A DNA stretch of 64,000 bases. It comes from Desulfovibrionaceae bacterium. Its GTDB lineage: Bacteria > Desulfobacterota > Desulfovibrionia > Desulfovibrionales > Desulfovibrionaceae. The notes below the pieces were generated by a model that worked only from the letters and a program-made list of their open reading frames with translations, was not told the origin of the DNA and did not search any database. The translations under genes and the position numbers were made by a program. Where the stretch lies: assembly GCA_031082225.1 (NCBI GenBank), contig JAVHLG010000005.1, positions 1-64,000 of the forward strand, written 5' to 3'. Positions 1 to 9,543 of the stretch are shown here, one piece after another (the stretch's first letter is position 1; every line of letters starts with the position of its first letter).

Positions 1-67
1 GGCGGCCGGGCCGCCTCGCTGACGGCCCGGCCGCCGTTTGGGGAATCTCTTTTCCGGGGGGGGCGGC

Positions 68-2038
68 ATGATCCGGGTGCGCAGCGTGGTTTTGGGCATC
101 GCCATGGGGCTTGTGATTTGCGCCGTGACGCCGCTCAACAACATGTACATGGCGGCCACCCCCTTGGGCGGCGGGCATTTCCCCCTGGCCCCGTTTTTCA
201 TCCTGCTTCTGGCCACCCTGGGCGCCGCCCTGGTCTCGCGTCTTTTTTTCCGAAAAACCCCCATACTCACGGGCATCGAACTGCTTGTGTCCTGGGGATT
301 TATGATCGTGGTTTCGGGTGTGGCCTTTACCGGGCTGGCCCGGACGTTTTTCATCAACATCACGGCGCCGACCCACTTCGCCACCGTCGGCAACCGCTGG
401 AAAGAGGTGCTTTCCCCCCTGGCGCCGTCCGCCTGGTCGCCTGCCGATCCAGCCGCCGTGGAGGCCCTGTACAATGGCCTGGAGGGAGGCTATCGCCTGG
501 GCTGGCTCGACGTGTTCCAGCGCATCCCCTGGTCGGCGTGGATCGTGCCCCTGGCCGCCTGGGGGGTGTTCGTCCTTTTGTGCTACCTGGTCATGGTCTG
601 CCTGGTGAATCTCTTCTCCCGGCAGTGGGTGGCCAACGAGCGCATGAATTTCCCGCTTCTGCGGGTGCCCACGCTCATGACCGAGGCCTACGACCAAGGC
701 CGTCCCTTCGCCTTCTTCACCGACCGTTTTTTGCTGATGGGCCTTTTTGTGCCGATATTTCTGCATACCGTAAACGGCATCGGCTTTTACGATCCGGCCG
801 TGCCGCAGTTTCCCACCCTGTTTCTTTTGGGCCCCTATTTCCCCCAGACCGGCTTTTTTTCCGGCTTTAGCAAACTGCGCATCTATTTTTATCCGGCCTT
901 CATCGGGTTCGCCTACCTGACGGCGCGCCAGATCTCCTTGAGTTTCTGGGTGTTCTACCTGCTTGGCGGGCTGCTCTTCGGCATCTTCGAGGTCATGGGC
1001 TATCAGATCCCGTCTTCCGCCCTGGGGGTGACCTTCGGCCCGACCCTGACCCGGCCCGAAGAGACCCAGATGATCGGGGCCTACGGGGTGTTTTTCCTGT
1101 TCATCGTCTGGCTGGCCAGGCAACATCTGTTCGCTGCCGCCCGCGACGCCCTGACGTTTCGCCGCACCAGGGCCGTGGAGAGCGAATGGACCTCTGCGGC
1201 GCTGTCCTTCTGGGGATTTTTGGTTGGACTGTCGCTTCTGGTCGCCTGGTGCGTGTATTTCGGCATGCCCATTTTGCCGGCCATCCTGCTCCTGGGCATC
1301 TTTTTCGTGATCATGCTGGTGGCCACGCGCATCATCTGCCAGGGCGGGCTGGCCTATTTCACCCTGACCGCCGCGCCCACGGACGGCCTCTTGGCCTTTT
1401 TCGGTTCCGGTTTTTTCTCCAATATCGGGCTCATGATGGCGGCGGTCATGCAGAAGGTGCTGTTTGTGGATCTGCGCGAGTCGCTTATGCCGTCGCTTAT
1501 GCATTTCTCCAAGGTGGGCGAGAACGTCCGGCAAAAGCGCATGCTTCTCGTCGGCCTGGGCGTGGCCCTGGTGCTGGCGGTGGCGGTGTCCTTCGCGGCC
1601 ATGCTGACGCTGTGCCATAAATACGGTCTGCGTGACCTTCAGGTGGACTGGGAGACCCAGACCACGGTCGGCGTCTACGAGAACGTGCAGCGTCTGCTCG
1701 ACGCCCCGGCCGGGCCCAACGAATGGGTGATCGGGTTCGCCCTGGCGGGAGCGGTGGTCATGTTCGTCCTGGTGGTCTGCTACCAACGATTCTACTGGTG
1801 GCCCATTCATCCCATCGGCTACCTGACCATGTACAGTTCGGCCATGCGCATCCTGTGGTTCAGCTTTTTCATCGGCTGGATGTGCAACCAGCTCACCCTG
1901 CGTTACGGCGGCGTGGTGCTTTTTCGGCGGGTGCGGATGCTTTTTGTGGGGCTTATCATCGGTGACCTGCTCATGGGCGGCATCTACGCCGTCATCGGCA
2001 TTTATGCCGGGCAAAGCTATCTGGTGCTGCCCAACTGA
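68..2038 (+). CDS. Polytopic membrane protein, DUF6785/DUF6784-like (OPT-transporter-like), first of a pair
   Basis: The 656-residue product is hydrophobic almost throughout, with many membrane-spanning stretches. An early segment reads PLNNMYMAATPLGGGHFPL. A large central soluble loop is not evident. I chose the ATG at 68, where the hydrophobic N-terminus begins (MIRVRSVVLG); a TTG at 38 would add ten unlikely residues. The size, the PLNN-type opening and the pairing with a second similar protein match the family annotated as DUF6785/DUF6784, which is distantly like oligopeptide transporters. No substrate is known to me. The downstream paralogue starts 35 bases later and a PP2C-type phosphatase gene follows, so the three probably form one operon. 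Upstream context is cut off by the window edge. The coding call is firm, the family moderately so, and the function is unknown. Confidence 0.8.
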   Translation: MIRVRSVVLGIAMGLVICAVTPLNNMYMAATPLGGGHFPLAPFFILLLATLGAALVSRLFFRKTPILTGIELLVSWGFMIVVSGVAFTGLARTFFINITAPTHFATVGNRWKEVLSPLAPSAWSPADPAAVEALYNGLEGGYRLGWLDVFQRIPWSAWIVPLAAWGVFVLLCYLVMVCLVNLFSRQWVANERMNFPLLRVPTLMTEAYDQGRPFAFFTDRFLLMGLFVPIFLHTVNGIGFYDPAVPQFPTLFLLGPYFPQTGFFSGFSKLRIYFYPAFIGFAYLTARQISLSFWVFYLLGGLLFGIFEVMGYQIPSSALGVTFGPTLTRPEETQMIGAYGVFFLFIVWLARQHLFAAARDALTFRRTRAVESEWTSAALSFWGFLVGLSLLVAWCVYFGMPILPAILLLGIFFVIMLVATRIICQGGLAYFTLTAAPTDGLLAFFGSGFFSNIGLMMAAVMQKVLFVDLRESLMPSLMHFSKVGENVRQKRMLLVGLGVALVLAVAVSFAAMLTLCHKYGLRDLQVDWETQTTVGVYENVQRLLDAPAGPNEWVIGFALAGAVVMFVLVVCYQRFYWWPIHPIGYLTMYSSAMRILWFSFFIGWMCNQLTLRYGGVVLFRRVRMLFVGLIIGDLLMGGIYAVIGIYAGQSYLVLPN

Positions 2039-2073
2039 CCTGCCGCAAGACCGGGACGAAAGACGGAGCGCTG

Positions 2074-4029
2074 ATGTACGACGACAAGGAACTGAAGGAA
2101 TATCGCGATCTTCTGCCGCAGCCCAAGCATTTCGAGGAGGGCTTCGACTGGAAGACCATCGTCGGCGCGGTGTTCATCGGCTTTCTGATGATGCCCGGCA
2201 GCATGTATTTGCAACTGGTCATCGGCACGGGCATCGGCCCGGCCGCCCGCTGGGTGACCATCATCCTCTTCGCCGAGATCGCCAAGCGGGCCTATACCGA
2301 ACTCAAGCAGCAGGAGATCTTCCTTCTCTATTACATGGCCGGGGCGGCCATGGCCTCGCCGTTCTCGGGCCTTTTGTGGAGCCAGTACCTGGTCCAGTCC
2401 GACGCGGCCAAGATGCTGGGCCTCACGGAATTCATCCCCACCTGGGTGGCCCCGGCCGTTGGCTCCGAATCCCTGTTGCAACGCACGTTTTTGCACCGCG
2501 ACTGGCTCATTCCCATCCTGCTTTTGGTGGGCTCCCAGATCGTGCAGCGGGTGGACCATTTCGGCCTGGGGTACGCCCTGTACCGCATCACCTCCGACGT
2601 GGAGAAGCTGCCCTTTCCCATGGCCCCGGTCGGCGCCCTGGGCACCATGGCCCTGGCCGAATCCACCGAGGACAAGAAAACCGGCTGGAAGTGGCGGGTC
2701 TTTTCCATCGGCGGCATGATCGGGCTGGTATTCGGGGCCGTGTACGTCCTTTTTCCCGTGATCTCGGGGTTGGTCTTCACCGAGCCCATCCGGATCATCC
2801 CCATCCCCTGGGCGGACTTCACCCGCAGCACGGAAAAATGGCTCCCGGCCGTGGCCACGGGCATCCAACTTGATCTGGGACTGATGTTCACGGGCATGGT
2901 GCTGCCGTTTTGGGCGGTCATCGGCGGGCTGGTCGGCCTTATGATCACCGTGGTGGCCAACCCCATCCTGTTCGAGCACGGCATCCTGCACCGCTGGCGC
3001 TACGGCATGGGCACCGTGGACACGGTGTTCGCCAACAACTTCGACTTTTACATGAGCTTTGGCATCGGCCTGGGCCTGGCCATCGGCATCATCGGCGTGT
3101 GGCAGGTGGCCAAGTCCTTCGGGAAGGGCGCCTCCGGGGTGGGCTACCGGGCGCTTTTCACCACCAACAAGGCCCGCGGCGACATCAATTTTTGGGTGTC
3201 CGTGGCCATCTACGTGGTGTCCACCCTGTCCTACATCGCCATATGCCTGTGGCTGGTGCCCAACTTCCCCTGGATATTTTTCATCCTTTACGGCTTCGTC
3301 TACACCCCGGTCATCTCCTACATCACCGCCCGCATGGAGGGCATCGCCGGGCAGTTCGTGAGCCTTCCCCTGGTTCGGGAGGCCAGTTTCATCGCCGGGG
3401 CCAGGTTTTTCGGCTACCAGGGCATCGAGATCTGGTACGCCCCCATCCCCATCCACAACTACGGCAAGGCCACGGTGGATTTCCGGGAGATCGAACTGAC
3501 CGGCACCAGCCTGCGGGGCATCATCAAGGCCGAGATCGTGGTCTTTCCGGTGGTCATGGTGGCCAGCCTGTTTTTTTCCCAGTTCATCTGGCAACTGGCC
3601 CCCATTCCGTCCTCCTCCTATCCCTACGCCCAGGAACTGTGGCATCTGCAGGCCTTAAACACCCTGCTCATGCAGACCTCCACCCTGGAGGGCAACTCCC
3701 TGTTCTTCCAAGCCCTAAGCGGATGGTACATCTCGGCGGGGATGTTTCTCGGACTCATCATCTATGCCCTGTTAAGCGTCTTCGGGCTGCCGGTGCTCCT
3801 GGTCTACGGCATCGTGCGGGGCCTGGGGCAGAGCACCCCCCATGGCCTCATCCTCGAACTGCTGGGGGCCATGCTCGGCCGGTATTATTTCCTGAAGCGT
3901 TATGGGGCCATGTGGCGGCAGTACGCGCCGGTGCTTTTGGCCGGGTTTTCCTGCGGCATGGGGCTGATGGGCATGTTCTCCATGGGCGCGACGCTGATCA
4001 TGAAGTCCCTGGGGCGGCTGGCCTATTAG
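2074..4029 (+). CDS. Polytopic membrane protein, DUF6785/DUF6784-like, second of a pair
   Basis: This 651-residue membrane protein begins with about 30 charged cytoplasmic residues (MYDDKELKEYRDLLPQPKHF). Many hydrophobic helices follow. Around residues 420-500 a soluble-looking segment contains SFIAGARFFGYQGIEIWYAP. It resembles the preceding gene product in size and overall hydrophobic pattern but differs in its N-terminal extension, which suggests a heteromeric pair rather than a recent duplication. The gap to the upstream gene is 35 bases and the downstream phosphatase starts ten bases after the stop, so co-transcription is likely. Transport or sensing of an organic solute or peptide is a guess drawn from the OPT-like family assignment. 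Confidence 0.8.
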   Translation: MYDDKELKEYRDLLPQPKHFEEGFDWKTIVGAVFIGFLMMPGSMYLQLVIGTGIGPAARWVTIILFAEIAKRAYTELKQQEIFLLYYMAGAAMASPFSGLLWSQYLVQSDAAKMLGLTEFIPTWVAPAVGSESLLQRTFLHRDWLIPILLLVGSQIVQRVDHFGLGYALYRITSDVEKLPFPMAPVGALGTMALAESTEDKKTGWKWRVFSIGGMIGLVFGAVYVLFPVISGLVFTEPIRIIPIPWADFTRSTEKWLPAVATGIQLDLGLMFTGMVLPFWAVIGGLVGLMITVVANPILFEHGILHRWRYGMGTVDTVFANNFDFYMSFGIGLGLAIGIIGVWQVAKSFGKGASGVGYRALFTTNKARGDINFWVSVAIYVVSTLSYIAICLWLVPNFPWIFFILYGFVYTPVISYITARMEGIAGQFVSLPLVREASFIAGARFFGYQGIEIWYAPIPIHNYGKATVDFREIELTGTSLRGIIKAEIVVFPVVMVASLFFSQFIWQLAPIPSSSYPYAQELWHLQALNTLLMQTSTLEGNSLFFQALSGWYISAGMFLGLIIYALLSVFGLPVLLVYGIVRGLGQSTPHGLILELLGAMLGRYYFLKRYGAMWRQYAPVLLAGFSCGMGLMGMFSMGATLIMKSLGRLAY

Positions 4030-4038
4030 AAGGGATGC

Positions 4039-5439
4039 ATGGATTCGACCACAACGAGCCTTGTGGCGTTGCTCCAGAGCGTGTGCGTGGTCATGGTCCT
4101 GGCCTATGGCCTTACGCGCACCCGGGTGTTCGCCGAGATTCTCGACGGCAAACGCACGCCGAAAAACCTGGCCGTCACGGCCGTGGTCTTCGGCCTCTTC
4201 TCCATTTACGGCACCCTGTCCGGGGTCAGCATCCTCGGTTCCTACATCAACATCCGCGACCTGGGCCCGGCCCTGGCCGGACTGTTGGCCGGTCCCCTGG
4301 CCGGACTCGGTGCGGGGCTTCTCGGCGGGGCCCACCGGTTCACCCTGGGCGGTCCCACCTGCTACGGGTGCACCCTGTCCACCGTGGTGGCCGGACTGGT
4401 CGGCGGACTTGTGTATCGGTTCCGGGACGGTCGCCTGCTCACCACGACCCAGGCCGTGGCCCTGGCCCTTGGCATCGAGGCCTTCCACATGGTGGCCGGG
4501 GTGGTTTTCGGCTCGCCCGTGGCCACCGCCCTGATCGTCGTCAAGTCCGCCGCCGTGCCCATGCTCGTGGCCAACGCCCTGGGCATGGCCGTCTTCGTCG
4601 GCATCGTGCGCAATGTCGTGGAGGAACGCCGCACCAGGGCGGCCAAGGAGGCCATCGAGGGCGAACTGCGGGTGGCCCGGGACATCCAGATGGGCATCGT
4701 CCCCCGGATGTTTCCGGCCTTTCCGGATCGGCCGGAGGTGGAGCTTTACGCCATGCTCGATTCGGCCAAGGAGGTGGGCGGCGATTTCTACGACTACTAC
4801 GCCCTGGACGAAGACCGGATTTTTCTGGTCATCGGCGACGTGGCGGGCAAGGGCGTACCAGCTTCCCTGTTCATGGCCGTGACCATGACCCTTTTCAAGG
4901 CCTATGCCCGGCCGGAGCGGGACCCGGTGGAGATCGTGTCCCGGGTCAACGACAAGCTGGCCCGGGACAATGAAACCGGTCTTTTCGTCACGGCCTTTTG
5001 CGCCATTTTGGATCTGCGCACGGGCCGCCTGGACTACGCCAACGCCGGACACAACCTGCCGGTGACGGTGCGTCCGGGAGGGACCACGGCCTTTGTGCCG
5101 CCCTTGGGCGGACTGGTGCTCGGGGCCATGCCTGAGTTCCCCTATACGGTCGGCAGGCTCACCCTGGCCGTGGGGGACACGCTTCTCGTCTACACCGATG
5201 GCGTGACCGAGGCCATGAACGAAAGAAGCGCCTTGTTCGGCAACGAGAGGCTGCTTCAAGCCTGCCTCCTCGACCGGCATCGGGGACCGAAAGAACTGGT
5301 CGAAGGCATCTTCCAGGCGGTTCAGGCCTATGCCGGGGACGCCCCCCAATCCGACGACATCACGATCCTGGCCGTGCGCTACCAGGGCCGTATGCCGTCG
5401 GCCAAAATCCTTGACGACCCACAGGGATTTGGGATATAA
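4039..5439 (+). CDS. Membrane-anchored PP2C/SpoIIE-type phosphatase with 5TM-LYT sensor domain
   Basis: The 466-residue product has two parts. Residues 1 to about 195 form a multi-helix membrane domain with the repeated glycine-rich pattern of LytS-type 5TM-5TMR receptors ([20 protein letters not shown], then [10 protein letters not shown]). The rest is an RsbU/SpoIIE serine phosphatase: a linker helix [14 protein letters not shown], then the metal-binding motif [26 protein letters not shown], and a terminal [11 protein letters not shown]. Such enzymes dephosphorylate anti-anti-sigma partners, but no STAS or anti-sigma gene is in the window. It follows the two DUF6785-like proteins by ten bases, so the membrane pair may supply or share its signal; that link is inference. 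Confidence 0.88.
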   Translation: MDSTTTSLVALLQSVCVVMVLAYGLTRTRVFAEILDGKRTPKNLAVTAVVFGLFSIYGTLSGVSILGSYINIRDLGPALAGLLAGPLAGLGAGLLGGAHRFTLGGPTCYGCTLSTVVAGLVGGLVYRFRDGRLLTTTQAVALALGIEAFHMVAGVVFGSPVATALIVVKSAAVPMLVANALGMAVFVGIVRNVVEERRTRAAKEAIEGELRVARDIQMGIVPRMFPAFPDRPEVELYAMLDSAKEVGGDFYDYYALDEDRIFLVIGDVAGKGVPASLFMAVTMTLFKAYARPERDPVEIVSRVNDKLARDNETGLFVTAFCAILDLRTGRLDYANAGHNLPVTVRPGGTTAFVPPLGGLVLGAMPEFPYTVGRLTLAVGDTLLVYTDGVTEAMNERSALFGNERLLQACLLDRHRGPKELVEGIFQAVQAYAGDAPQSDDITILAVRYQGRMPSAKILDDPQGFGI

Positions 5440-5440
5440 A
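5411..5440 (+). promoter_or_regulatory. Candidate sigma-70 promoter for rpoZ-dnaJ
   Basis: TTGACG (5411-5416), an 18-base spacer and TATAAA (5435-5440) lie at the very end of the phosphatase gene, overlapping its stop codon. They sit about 150 bases upstream of rpoZ. The match was found by eye only. Confidence 0.45.
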
Positions 5441-5588
5441 CTTCAGTTTTGCGTTGGGCATCTTGTCCCGAGAAGGCCGTGTCATGCCCGATACCGGGCC
5501 CCTTGACTCGGCCGAAAAACGTCTTACCAGGGTAGGCGTACGCGCCCTGGCCGTTACCGCAGCCCGTCCGGCGCACAAGGAGAAACGA

Positions 5589-5807
5589 ATGGCTCGTATT
5601 ACCGTCGAAGATTGCCTGCAGAAAATCAACAACCGGTTTCTCATCGTCCAGATGGCCATCAAACGGGTCAACCAGTATCGCGAAGGCTATACCCCCCTTG
5701 TGGAATGCAAGAACAAGGAAGTGGTCACCGCGCTTCGTGAAATTGCCGCCGGAGAGGTCCTGCCTTCCGAATCCATTATGGAAGCGGGCATCCATGTTGA
5801 ATCTTAA
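5589..5807 (+). CDS. rpoZ: DNA-directed RNA polymerase omega subunit
   Basis: The product is 72 residues, the usual length for omega. It carries the family pattern [20 protein letters not shown] followed by [11 protein letters not shown] and a C-terminal [14 protein letters not shown]. Omega helps assemble RNA polymerase by holding the beta-prime subunit. The ATG at 5589 is chosen because AAGGAG lies seven bases upstream and the conserved N-terminus starts there; longer in-frame starts would add unrelated sequence. dnaJ follows after 17 bases, so the two are probably co-transcribed. Confidence 0.95.
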   Translation: MARITVEDCLQKINNRFLIVQMAIKRVNQYREGYTPLVECKNKEVVTALREIAAGEVLPSESIMEAGIHVES

Positions 5808-5824
5808 CGAGTTCTCATAGCACT

Positions 5825-6937
5825 ATGTCCCAGGCTGACTACTACGAGATTTTGGGCGTCGGGCGCGACGCGGGCGAGGATGAAGTCAAGAAGGCCTATC
5901 GCCAGATGGCCTTCAAGTATCATCCCGACCGGAACCCGGACGACCCCGAGGCCGAATCCAAGTTCAAGGAGGCCGCCGAGGCCTACGAGGTGTTGCGTGA
6001 TCCGGAGACCCGGGCGCGCTATGACCGGTATGGCAAGGAAGGGCTCGGCGGGAACGGCTTTGGCGGGTTTTCCTCAACCGACGACGTGTTCAGCACCTTT
6101 TCCGACATCTTCGGAGAGTTTTTCGGCTTTGGGGGACGGGCCGGGCGCGGCCCCAGGCCTCAGGCCGGTTCCGATCTGCGCTACGACCTGACCGTGGCCT
6201 TTCGCGACGCTGCCGCAGGCACCGAGGTCAACCTCAAGATTCCCAAGGAAGTCCCATGCGGCGAGTGCGGCGGCAGCGGCGCCGCGCCCGGCACCCGTCC
6301 CGAGACTTGCCGCCAGTGCGGCGGGGCAGGGCAGGTGCAGCAGAGCCAGGGCTTTTTCCGCATCGCCGTGCCATGCCCGGTCTGCCGGGGCCAGGGCACG
6401 GTCATCGCCACCCCCTGCGTGGCGTGCCGGGGCCGGGGCGTCGTCCACGAAATCAAGGAAATCAGCGTCAAGGTGCCCGCCGGGGTGGACAACGGCATGC
6501 GCCTGAGGCTGCGCGGCGAGGGTGAACCCGGCAAAAACGGCGGTCCTCCCGGCGATCTGTACGTGATCATCCGGGTCGAACCGGACAAGGTCTTCGAGCG
6601 GCAGGGCCAGGATCTCATCTTCGGAACGGAGATCGGCTTCGTACAGGCGGCCCTTGGCGACAAGATCGAGGTGCCCACCCTTGAGGGCACGGAGAGCATG
6701 GAGATCCCTCGCGGCACCCAGAGCGGCAAGGTGTTCGCCTTGCGCGGCCTGGGGCTGCCGCATCCCGGAGGCCGGGACAGGGGCGATCTTCTGGTCCAGG
6801 TCACGGTGACCATCCCGAAAAACGTGACCAAGAAACAGGAAGAGCTTTTGCGGGAATTCCAGAAGCTGGAAGAGCAAAAGCCCATGAAGAAGGTCAAGGA
6901 TTTCTTCAAAAAGGCCAAGGAGGCCATGGGGAACTGA
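5825..6937 (+). CDS. dnaJ: Chaperone protein DnaJ
   Basis: This is a full-length type I Hsp40 of 370 residues. An N-terminal J domain carries the HPD triad (YHPDRNPDD, about residues 35-43). A Gly/Phe-rich stretch follows, then four zinc-binding CxxCxGxG-type motifs ([32 protein letters not shown]), then the client-binding C-terminal domains. DnaJ stimulates DnaK ATPase activity and delivers unfolded proteins. dnaK and grpE are not in the window. The gene sits between rpoZ and a small TPR protein, all on the same strand with very short gaps. Confidence 0.97.
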   Translation: MSQADYYEILGVGRDAGEDEVKKAYRQMAFKYHPDRNPDDPEAESKFKEAAEAYEVLRDPETRARYDRYGKEGLGGNGFGGFSSTDDVFSTFSDIFGEFFGFGGRAGRGPRPQAGSDLRYDLTVAFRDAAAGTEVNLKIPKEVPCGECGGSGAAPGTRPETCRQCGGAGQVQQSQGFFRIAVPCPVCRGQGTVIATPCVACRGRGVVHEIKEISVKVPAGVDNGMRLRLRGEGEPGKNGGPPGDLYVIIRVEPDKVFERQGQDLIFGTEIGFVQAALGDKIEVPTLEGTESMEIPRGTQSGKVFALRGLGLPHPGGRDRGDLLVQVTVTIPKNVTKKQEELLREFQKLEEQKPMKKVKDFFKKAKEAMGN

Positions 6938-6939
6938 CC

Positions 6940-7353
6940 ATGAAAACGTTCGTTCGCGCCTTTTTCCTCGCTGCCTGTCTGTGTCTTGCCCTGCCTTTTG
7001 CCGGACAGGCCACCCCGGACCAGGATTTCGCTGACGCTTTGTCGTCCATTGACCAGGGAAATTTTCCCAAGGCCGTTGAATTTTTGAACAAGATCCTCTC
7101 CAAGCCGGAAGGGATCGACAAGATGAACCTGATGAGCGCCTACAACGTGCGCGCCCTGTGCTATTCTCAGATGAACCAGTTTGACAAGGCCCTGGCCGAC
7201 TTCGAAAAGGCCCTGGCCATCGACCCCCAAAATGCCGAGATCCTGGGCAACCGGGCCTTCGTCTACCAGGCCATGGGCAACCTGGAAAAGGCCAAGGCCG
7301 ACGCCAAGGCCGCCAAGCGCATCGACTACAAAGTCAAGGTTCCGGAGTTTTAG
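6940..7353 (+). CDS. Exported TPR-repeat protein
   Basis: The 137-residue product has an N-terminal signal peptide ([20 protein letters not shown], likely cleaved after AGQA). About three tetratricopeptide repeats follow, including [20 protein letters not shown] and [23 protein letters not shown] folds bind partner proteins or peptides, so a periplasmic scaffold or assembly role is possible, but no partner can be named. It starts two bases after dnaJ stops and ends five bases before moaC starts, so it is very probably in the same transcript. Confidence 0.85.
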   Translation: MKTFVRAFFLAACLCLALPFAGQATPDQDFADALSSIDQGNFPKAVEFLNKILSKPEGIDKMNLMSAYNVRALCYSQMNQFDKALADFEKALAIDPQNAEILGNRAFVYQAMGNLEKAKADAKAAKRIDYKVKVPEF

Positions 7354-7358
7354 GCCGC

Positions 7359-7868
7359 ATGTCCGGCGACCTCTCCCATATCGACGCCCAGGGGAAGGCC
7401 CGCATGGTGGACGTGGGCGGCAAGGCCGTGACCCGGCGCATCGCCGTGGCCGGGGCCCGGGTGATCCTGTCGGCCAAGACCCTGGCCCTGCTGCAGGAGG
7501 CGGCCCTGCCCAAGGGCGACGCCCTGGCCACGGCCAAGATCGCCGGAATCCTGGCCGCCAAGCGGACCTTCGAACTGATCCCCCTGTGCCACCCCCTGCC
7601 CCTGTCCTTCGCCGACGTGCGCTTCACCGTGGATGCGGCGACATGCGCCGTGATGATTGAGGCCGAGGCCCGCACCGACGCCCCCACGGGCGTGGAGATG
7701 GAGGCCCTGACCGCCGCCTCCGTGGCGGCGCTGACCCTGTACGACATGTGCAAGGCCGTTCAGAAGGACATCGAGGTCACGGCCGTGCGGCTTCTTTATA
7801 AAAGCGGCGGCAAGTCCGGCATCTTCGTGTCTCCGCTGTGGCCCAAGGATCGGCCCTATCCGGTCTGA
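7359..7868 (+). CDS. moaC: Cyclic pyranopterin monophosphate synthase MoaC
   Basis: The 169-residue protein matches MoaC in length and motifs: [20 protein letters not shown] near the N-terminus, [20 protein letters not shown] in the middle, then [20 protein letters not shown], and a C-terminal SGGKSG. MoaC acts in the cytoplasm with MoaA to convert GTP to cyclic pyranopterin monophosphate, the first step of molybdopterin synthesis. This suits an organism using formate dehydrogenases and other Mo/W enzymes. It is the last gene before a strong terminator. No other moa genes are in the window. Confidence 0.95.
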   Translation: MSGDLSHIDAQGKARMVDVGGKAVTRRIAVAGARVILSAKTLALLQEAALPKGDALATAKIAGILAAKRTFELIPLCHPLPLSFADVRFTVDAATCAVMIEAEARTDAPTGVEMEALTAASVAALTLYDMCKAVQKDIEVTAVRLLYKSGGKSGIFVSPLWPKDRPYPV

Positions 7869-7900
7869 ACTGGCCTGAACTGGCCATCCTCGCAAAAGTC

Positions 7901-7937
7901 AACGCCGCGTCCGGGGGCTCCCGGGCGCGGCGTTTTT
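7901..7937 (+). terminator. Intrinsic terminator after moaC
   Basis: A GC-rich hairpin (AACGCCGCG-t-CCGGG paired with CCCGG-g-CGCGGCGTT around a GGCT loop) is followed by TTTTTC. It lies between moaC and the convergent hisF and could also work from the other side, where AAAA and then CTTTTGC flank the stem. Confidence 0.8.
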
Positions 7938-7979
7938 CATGCCGTCGTGTGCTGCCTGTGGGAACGCTTCAGGCCGCCC

Positions 7980-8759
7980 CTACCACACCGAGCGGACCTT
8001 GATGCCCCGGGCCGTCAGATGTTCCTTGATGCCCGGCAGGGTGTATTCCCCGTAGTGCACGATGGAGGCAATGAGCGCCGCCTGGGCCTTGCCCTGGGTC
8101 AGGGCGTCGGCCATGTGGTCGGGGTTGCCCGCGCCGCCCGAGGCGATGACCGGGATGCCCACGTTTTCCGCGACAAGCCGGGTCAGCGTCAGTTCGTAGC
8201 CGTCCTTGGTGCCGTCGGCGTCGATGGAATTGAGGCAAATCTCGCCCGCGCCCAGGGCCTCCACGGTTTTGGCCCAGTCCAGGGCGCACAGGCCCATGGC
8301 CTTGCGGCCGCCGTGGATGACCACCTCGTAGCCCGAGGGAATGGTCTCGGAGACGGGAACCTTTTTCACGTCCATGCCCACCACCACGCACTGGGAGCCG
8401 AAGGCCTGGGCCCCTTGGCTGATGATGTCCGGATTTTTCACGGCAGCGGAGTTGACCGAGATTTTTTCCGCCCCGGCCACGAGCACGGCCCGCATGTCCT
8501 CCACCGTGGAGATGCCGCCGCCCACGGAGAAGGGGATGAAGATCTGGGCGGCCACCCGTTCCACCACGTCGAGCATGATGCCCCGGCCCTCGGAGGAGGC
8601 GGTGATGTCGTAGAAAACGATCTCGTCCGCGCCCTGTTCGTAGTACATGCGGGCCGTCTCCACGGGATCGCCGATGTCCACGTTGCCCGCGAACTTCACG
8701 CCCTTGGTGAGTTTGCCGTTTCGCACGTCCAGGCAGGGGATGACGCGTTTACTGAGCAT
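7980..8759 (-). CDS. hisF: Imidazole glycerol phosphate synthase cyclase subunit HisF
   Basis: The protein is 259 residues, normal for HisF. It is a (beta/alpha)8 barrel with the catalytic aspartates in [15 protein letters not shown] (near residue 11) and [17 protein letters not shown] (near residue 130). GGGI and ASGGAG phosphate-binding loops are present. HisF uses ammonia delivered by HisH to form imidazole glycerol phosphate and AICAR in histidine synthesis. Its start overlaps the end of hisH by 11 bases, consistent with translational coupling of the two subunits. Confidence 0.96.
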   Translation of the reverse strand: MLSKRVIPCLDVRNGKLTKGVKFAGNVDIGDPVETARMYYEQGADEIVFYDITASSEGRGIMLDVVERVAAQIFIPFSVGGGISTVEDMRAVLVAGAEKISVNSAAVKNPDIISQGAQAFGSQCVVVGMDVKKVPVSETIPSGYEVVIHGGRKAMGLCALDWAKTVEALGAGEICLNSIDADGTKDGYELTLTRLVAENVGIPVIASGGAGNPDHMADALTQGKAQAALIASIVHYGEYTLPGIKEHLTARGIKVRSVW

Positions 8760-9390
8760 GGGCGGCCTCCCGGCAGTAGGCGTTGAAATTGGCCAGAAGC
8801 GTCAGTCCCGGGCGGCCGCTTTTTTCCGGATGGAACTGCACGGCCCACAGCCCGGGCCGGCCGTGCACGGAGCAGAAGTCGATGCCGTAGAAGGTCTCGG
8901 CCAGGACGAATTCCGGGGCGGGCACGGGATAGTAGCTGTGCACGAAATAGAATTCCGCCTCGGGTTCGATTCCCCGCAGTATCTCGCAGTCCCGAAGGGG
9001 TTTGACGCGGTTCCAGCCCATGTGCGGCACGCGGATGGGAACGCCGTCCTCCTCGGTAAGCGACCGGTTGAACATGGCGCACTCGCCGGACACGATGCCA
9101 AGGGCCTTGGTGTCGTTTTCCGGGCTGTAGTCGAGAAGGATCTGGCAGCCCACGCAGATGCCCAGAAGGGGCTTTCCGGCGTCCACCTGGGCCTTGATGA
9201 CCGCATCCAGTCCGGTCTGGGTGAGTTCGTCCATGGCCTGTCCGGCTGCGCCCACGCCGGGGAAGATGATGCCTGAGGCGGCGGCGATGACGGCAGGGTC
9301 GCTGGTGATGCGGCAGGGGATGCCGAGATGGTCCAGGGCCCGGCGGACGCTGGTCTGGTTTCCGGCCTTGTAGTCGAGGATGGCGAGCAT
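8749..9390 (-). CDS. hisH: Imidazole glycerol phosphate synthase glutamine amidotransferase subunit HisH
   Basis: The 213-residue class I glutamine amidotransferase begins [19 protein letters not shown]. The nucleophile region reads LLGICVGCQ and the histidine/glutamate pair lies in [10 protein letters not shown]. HisH hydrolyses glutamine and channels ammonia to HisF. The oxyanion-region motif GICVGCQ differs from the more common GICLGMQ. The start at 9390 has GGGAGG upstream. Other his genes are not adjacent, so this is a detached hisHF pair. Confidence 0.94.
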   Translation of the reverse strand: MLAILDYKAGNQTSVRRALDHLGIPCRITSDPAVIAAASGIIFPGVGAAGQAMDELTQTGLDAVIKAQVDAGKPLLGICVGCQILLDYSPENDTKALGIVSGECAMFNRSLTEEDGVPIRVPHMGWNRVKPLRDCEILRGIEPEAEFYFVHSYYPVPAPEFVLAETFYGIDFCSVHGRPGLWAVQFHPEKSGRPGLTLLANFNAYCREAAHAQ

Positions 9391-9543
9391 GGTGACCTCC
9401 CGTGGCCGGGGGGAGTAGTAGAAAAATCACGTCGAGGCAAGGCGGTCGCCGCTCTTTGGGCAAAATAACGCGCCCGTCTTGCCAAAGCCTTGCCGACAGT
9501 CCATAACCCGGTCACAGGACACGGGAAAACCGGGGAGGCGGCT

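Noticed and set aside
2017-3645. A 542-codon minus-strand ORF opposite the second DUF6785 gene
   Set aside because: Asp/Gly/His-rich shadow with no signal, motif or ribosome site.
2910-4973. A 687-codon plus-strand ORF overlapping the second DUF6785 gene and the phosphatase
   Set aside because: It runs across two real genes in another frame and gives a His/Arg/Gly-rich product.
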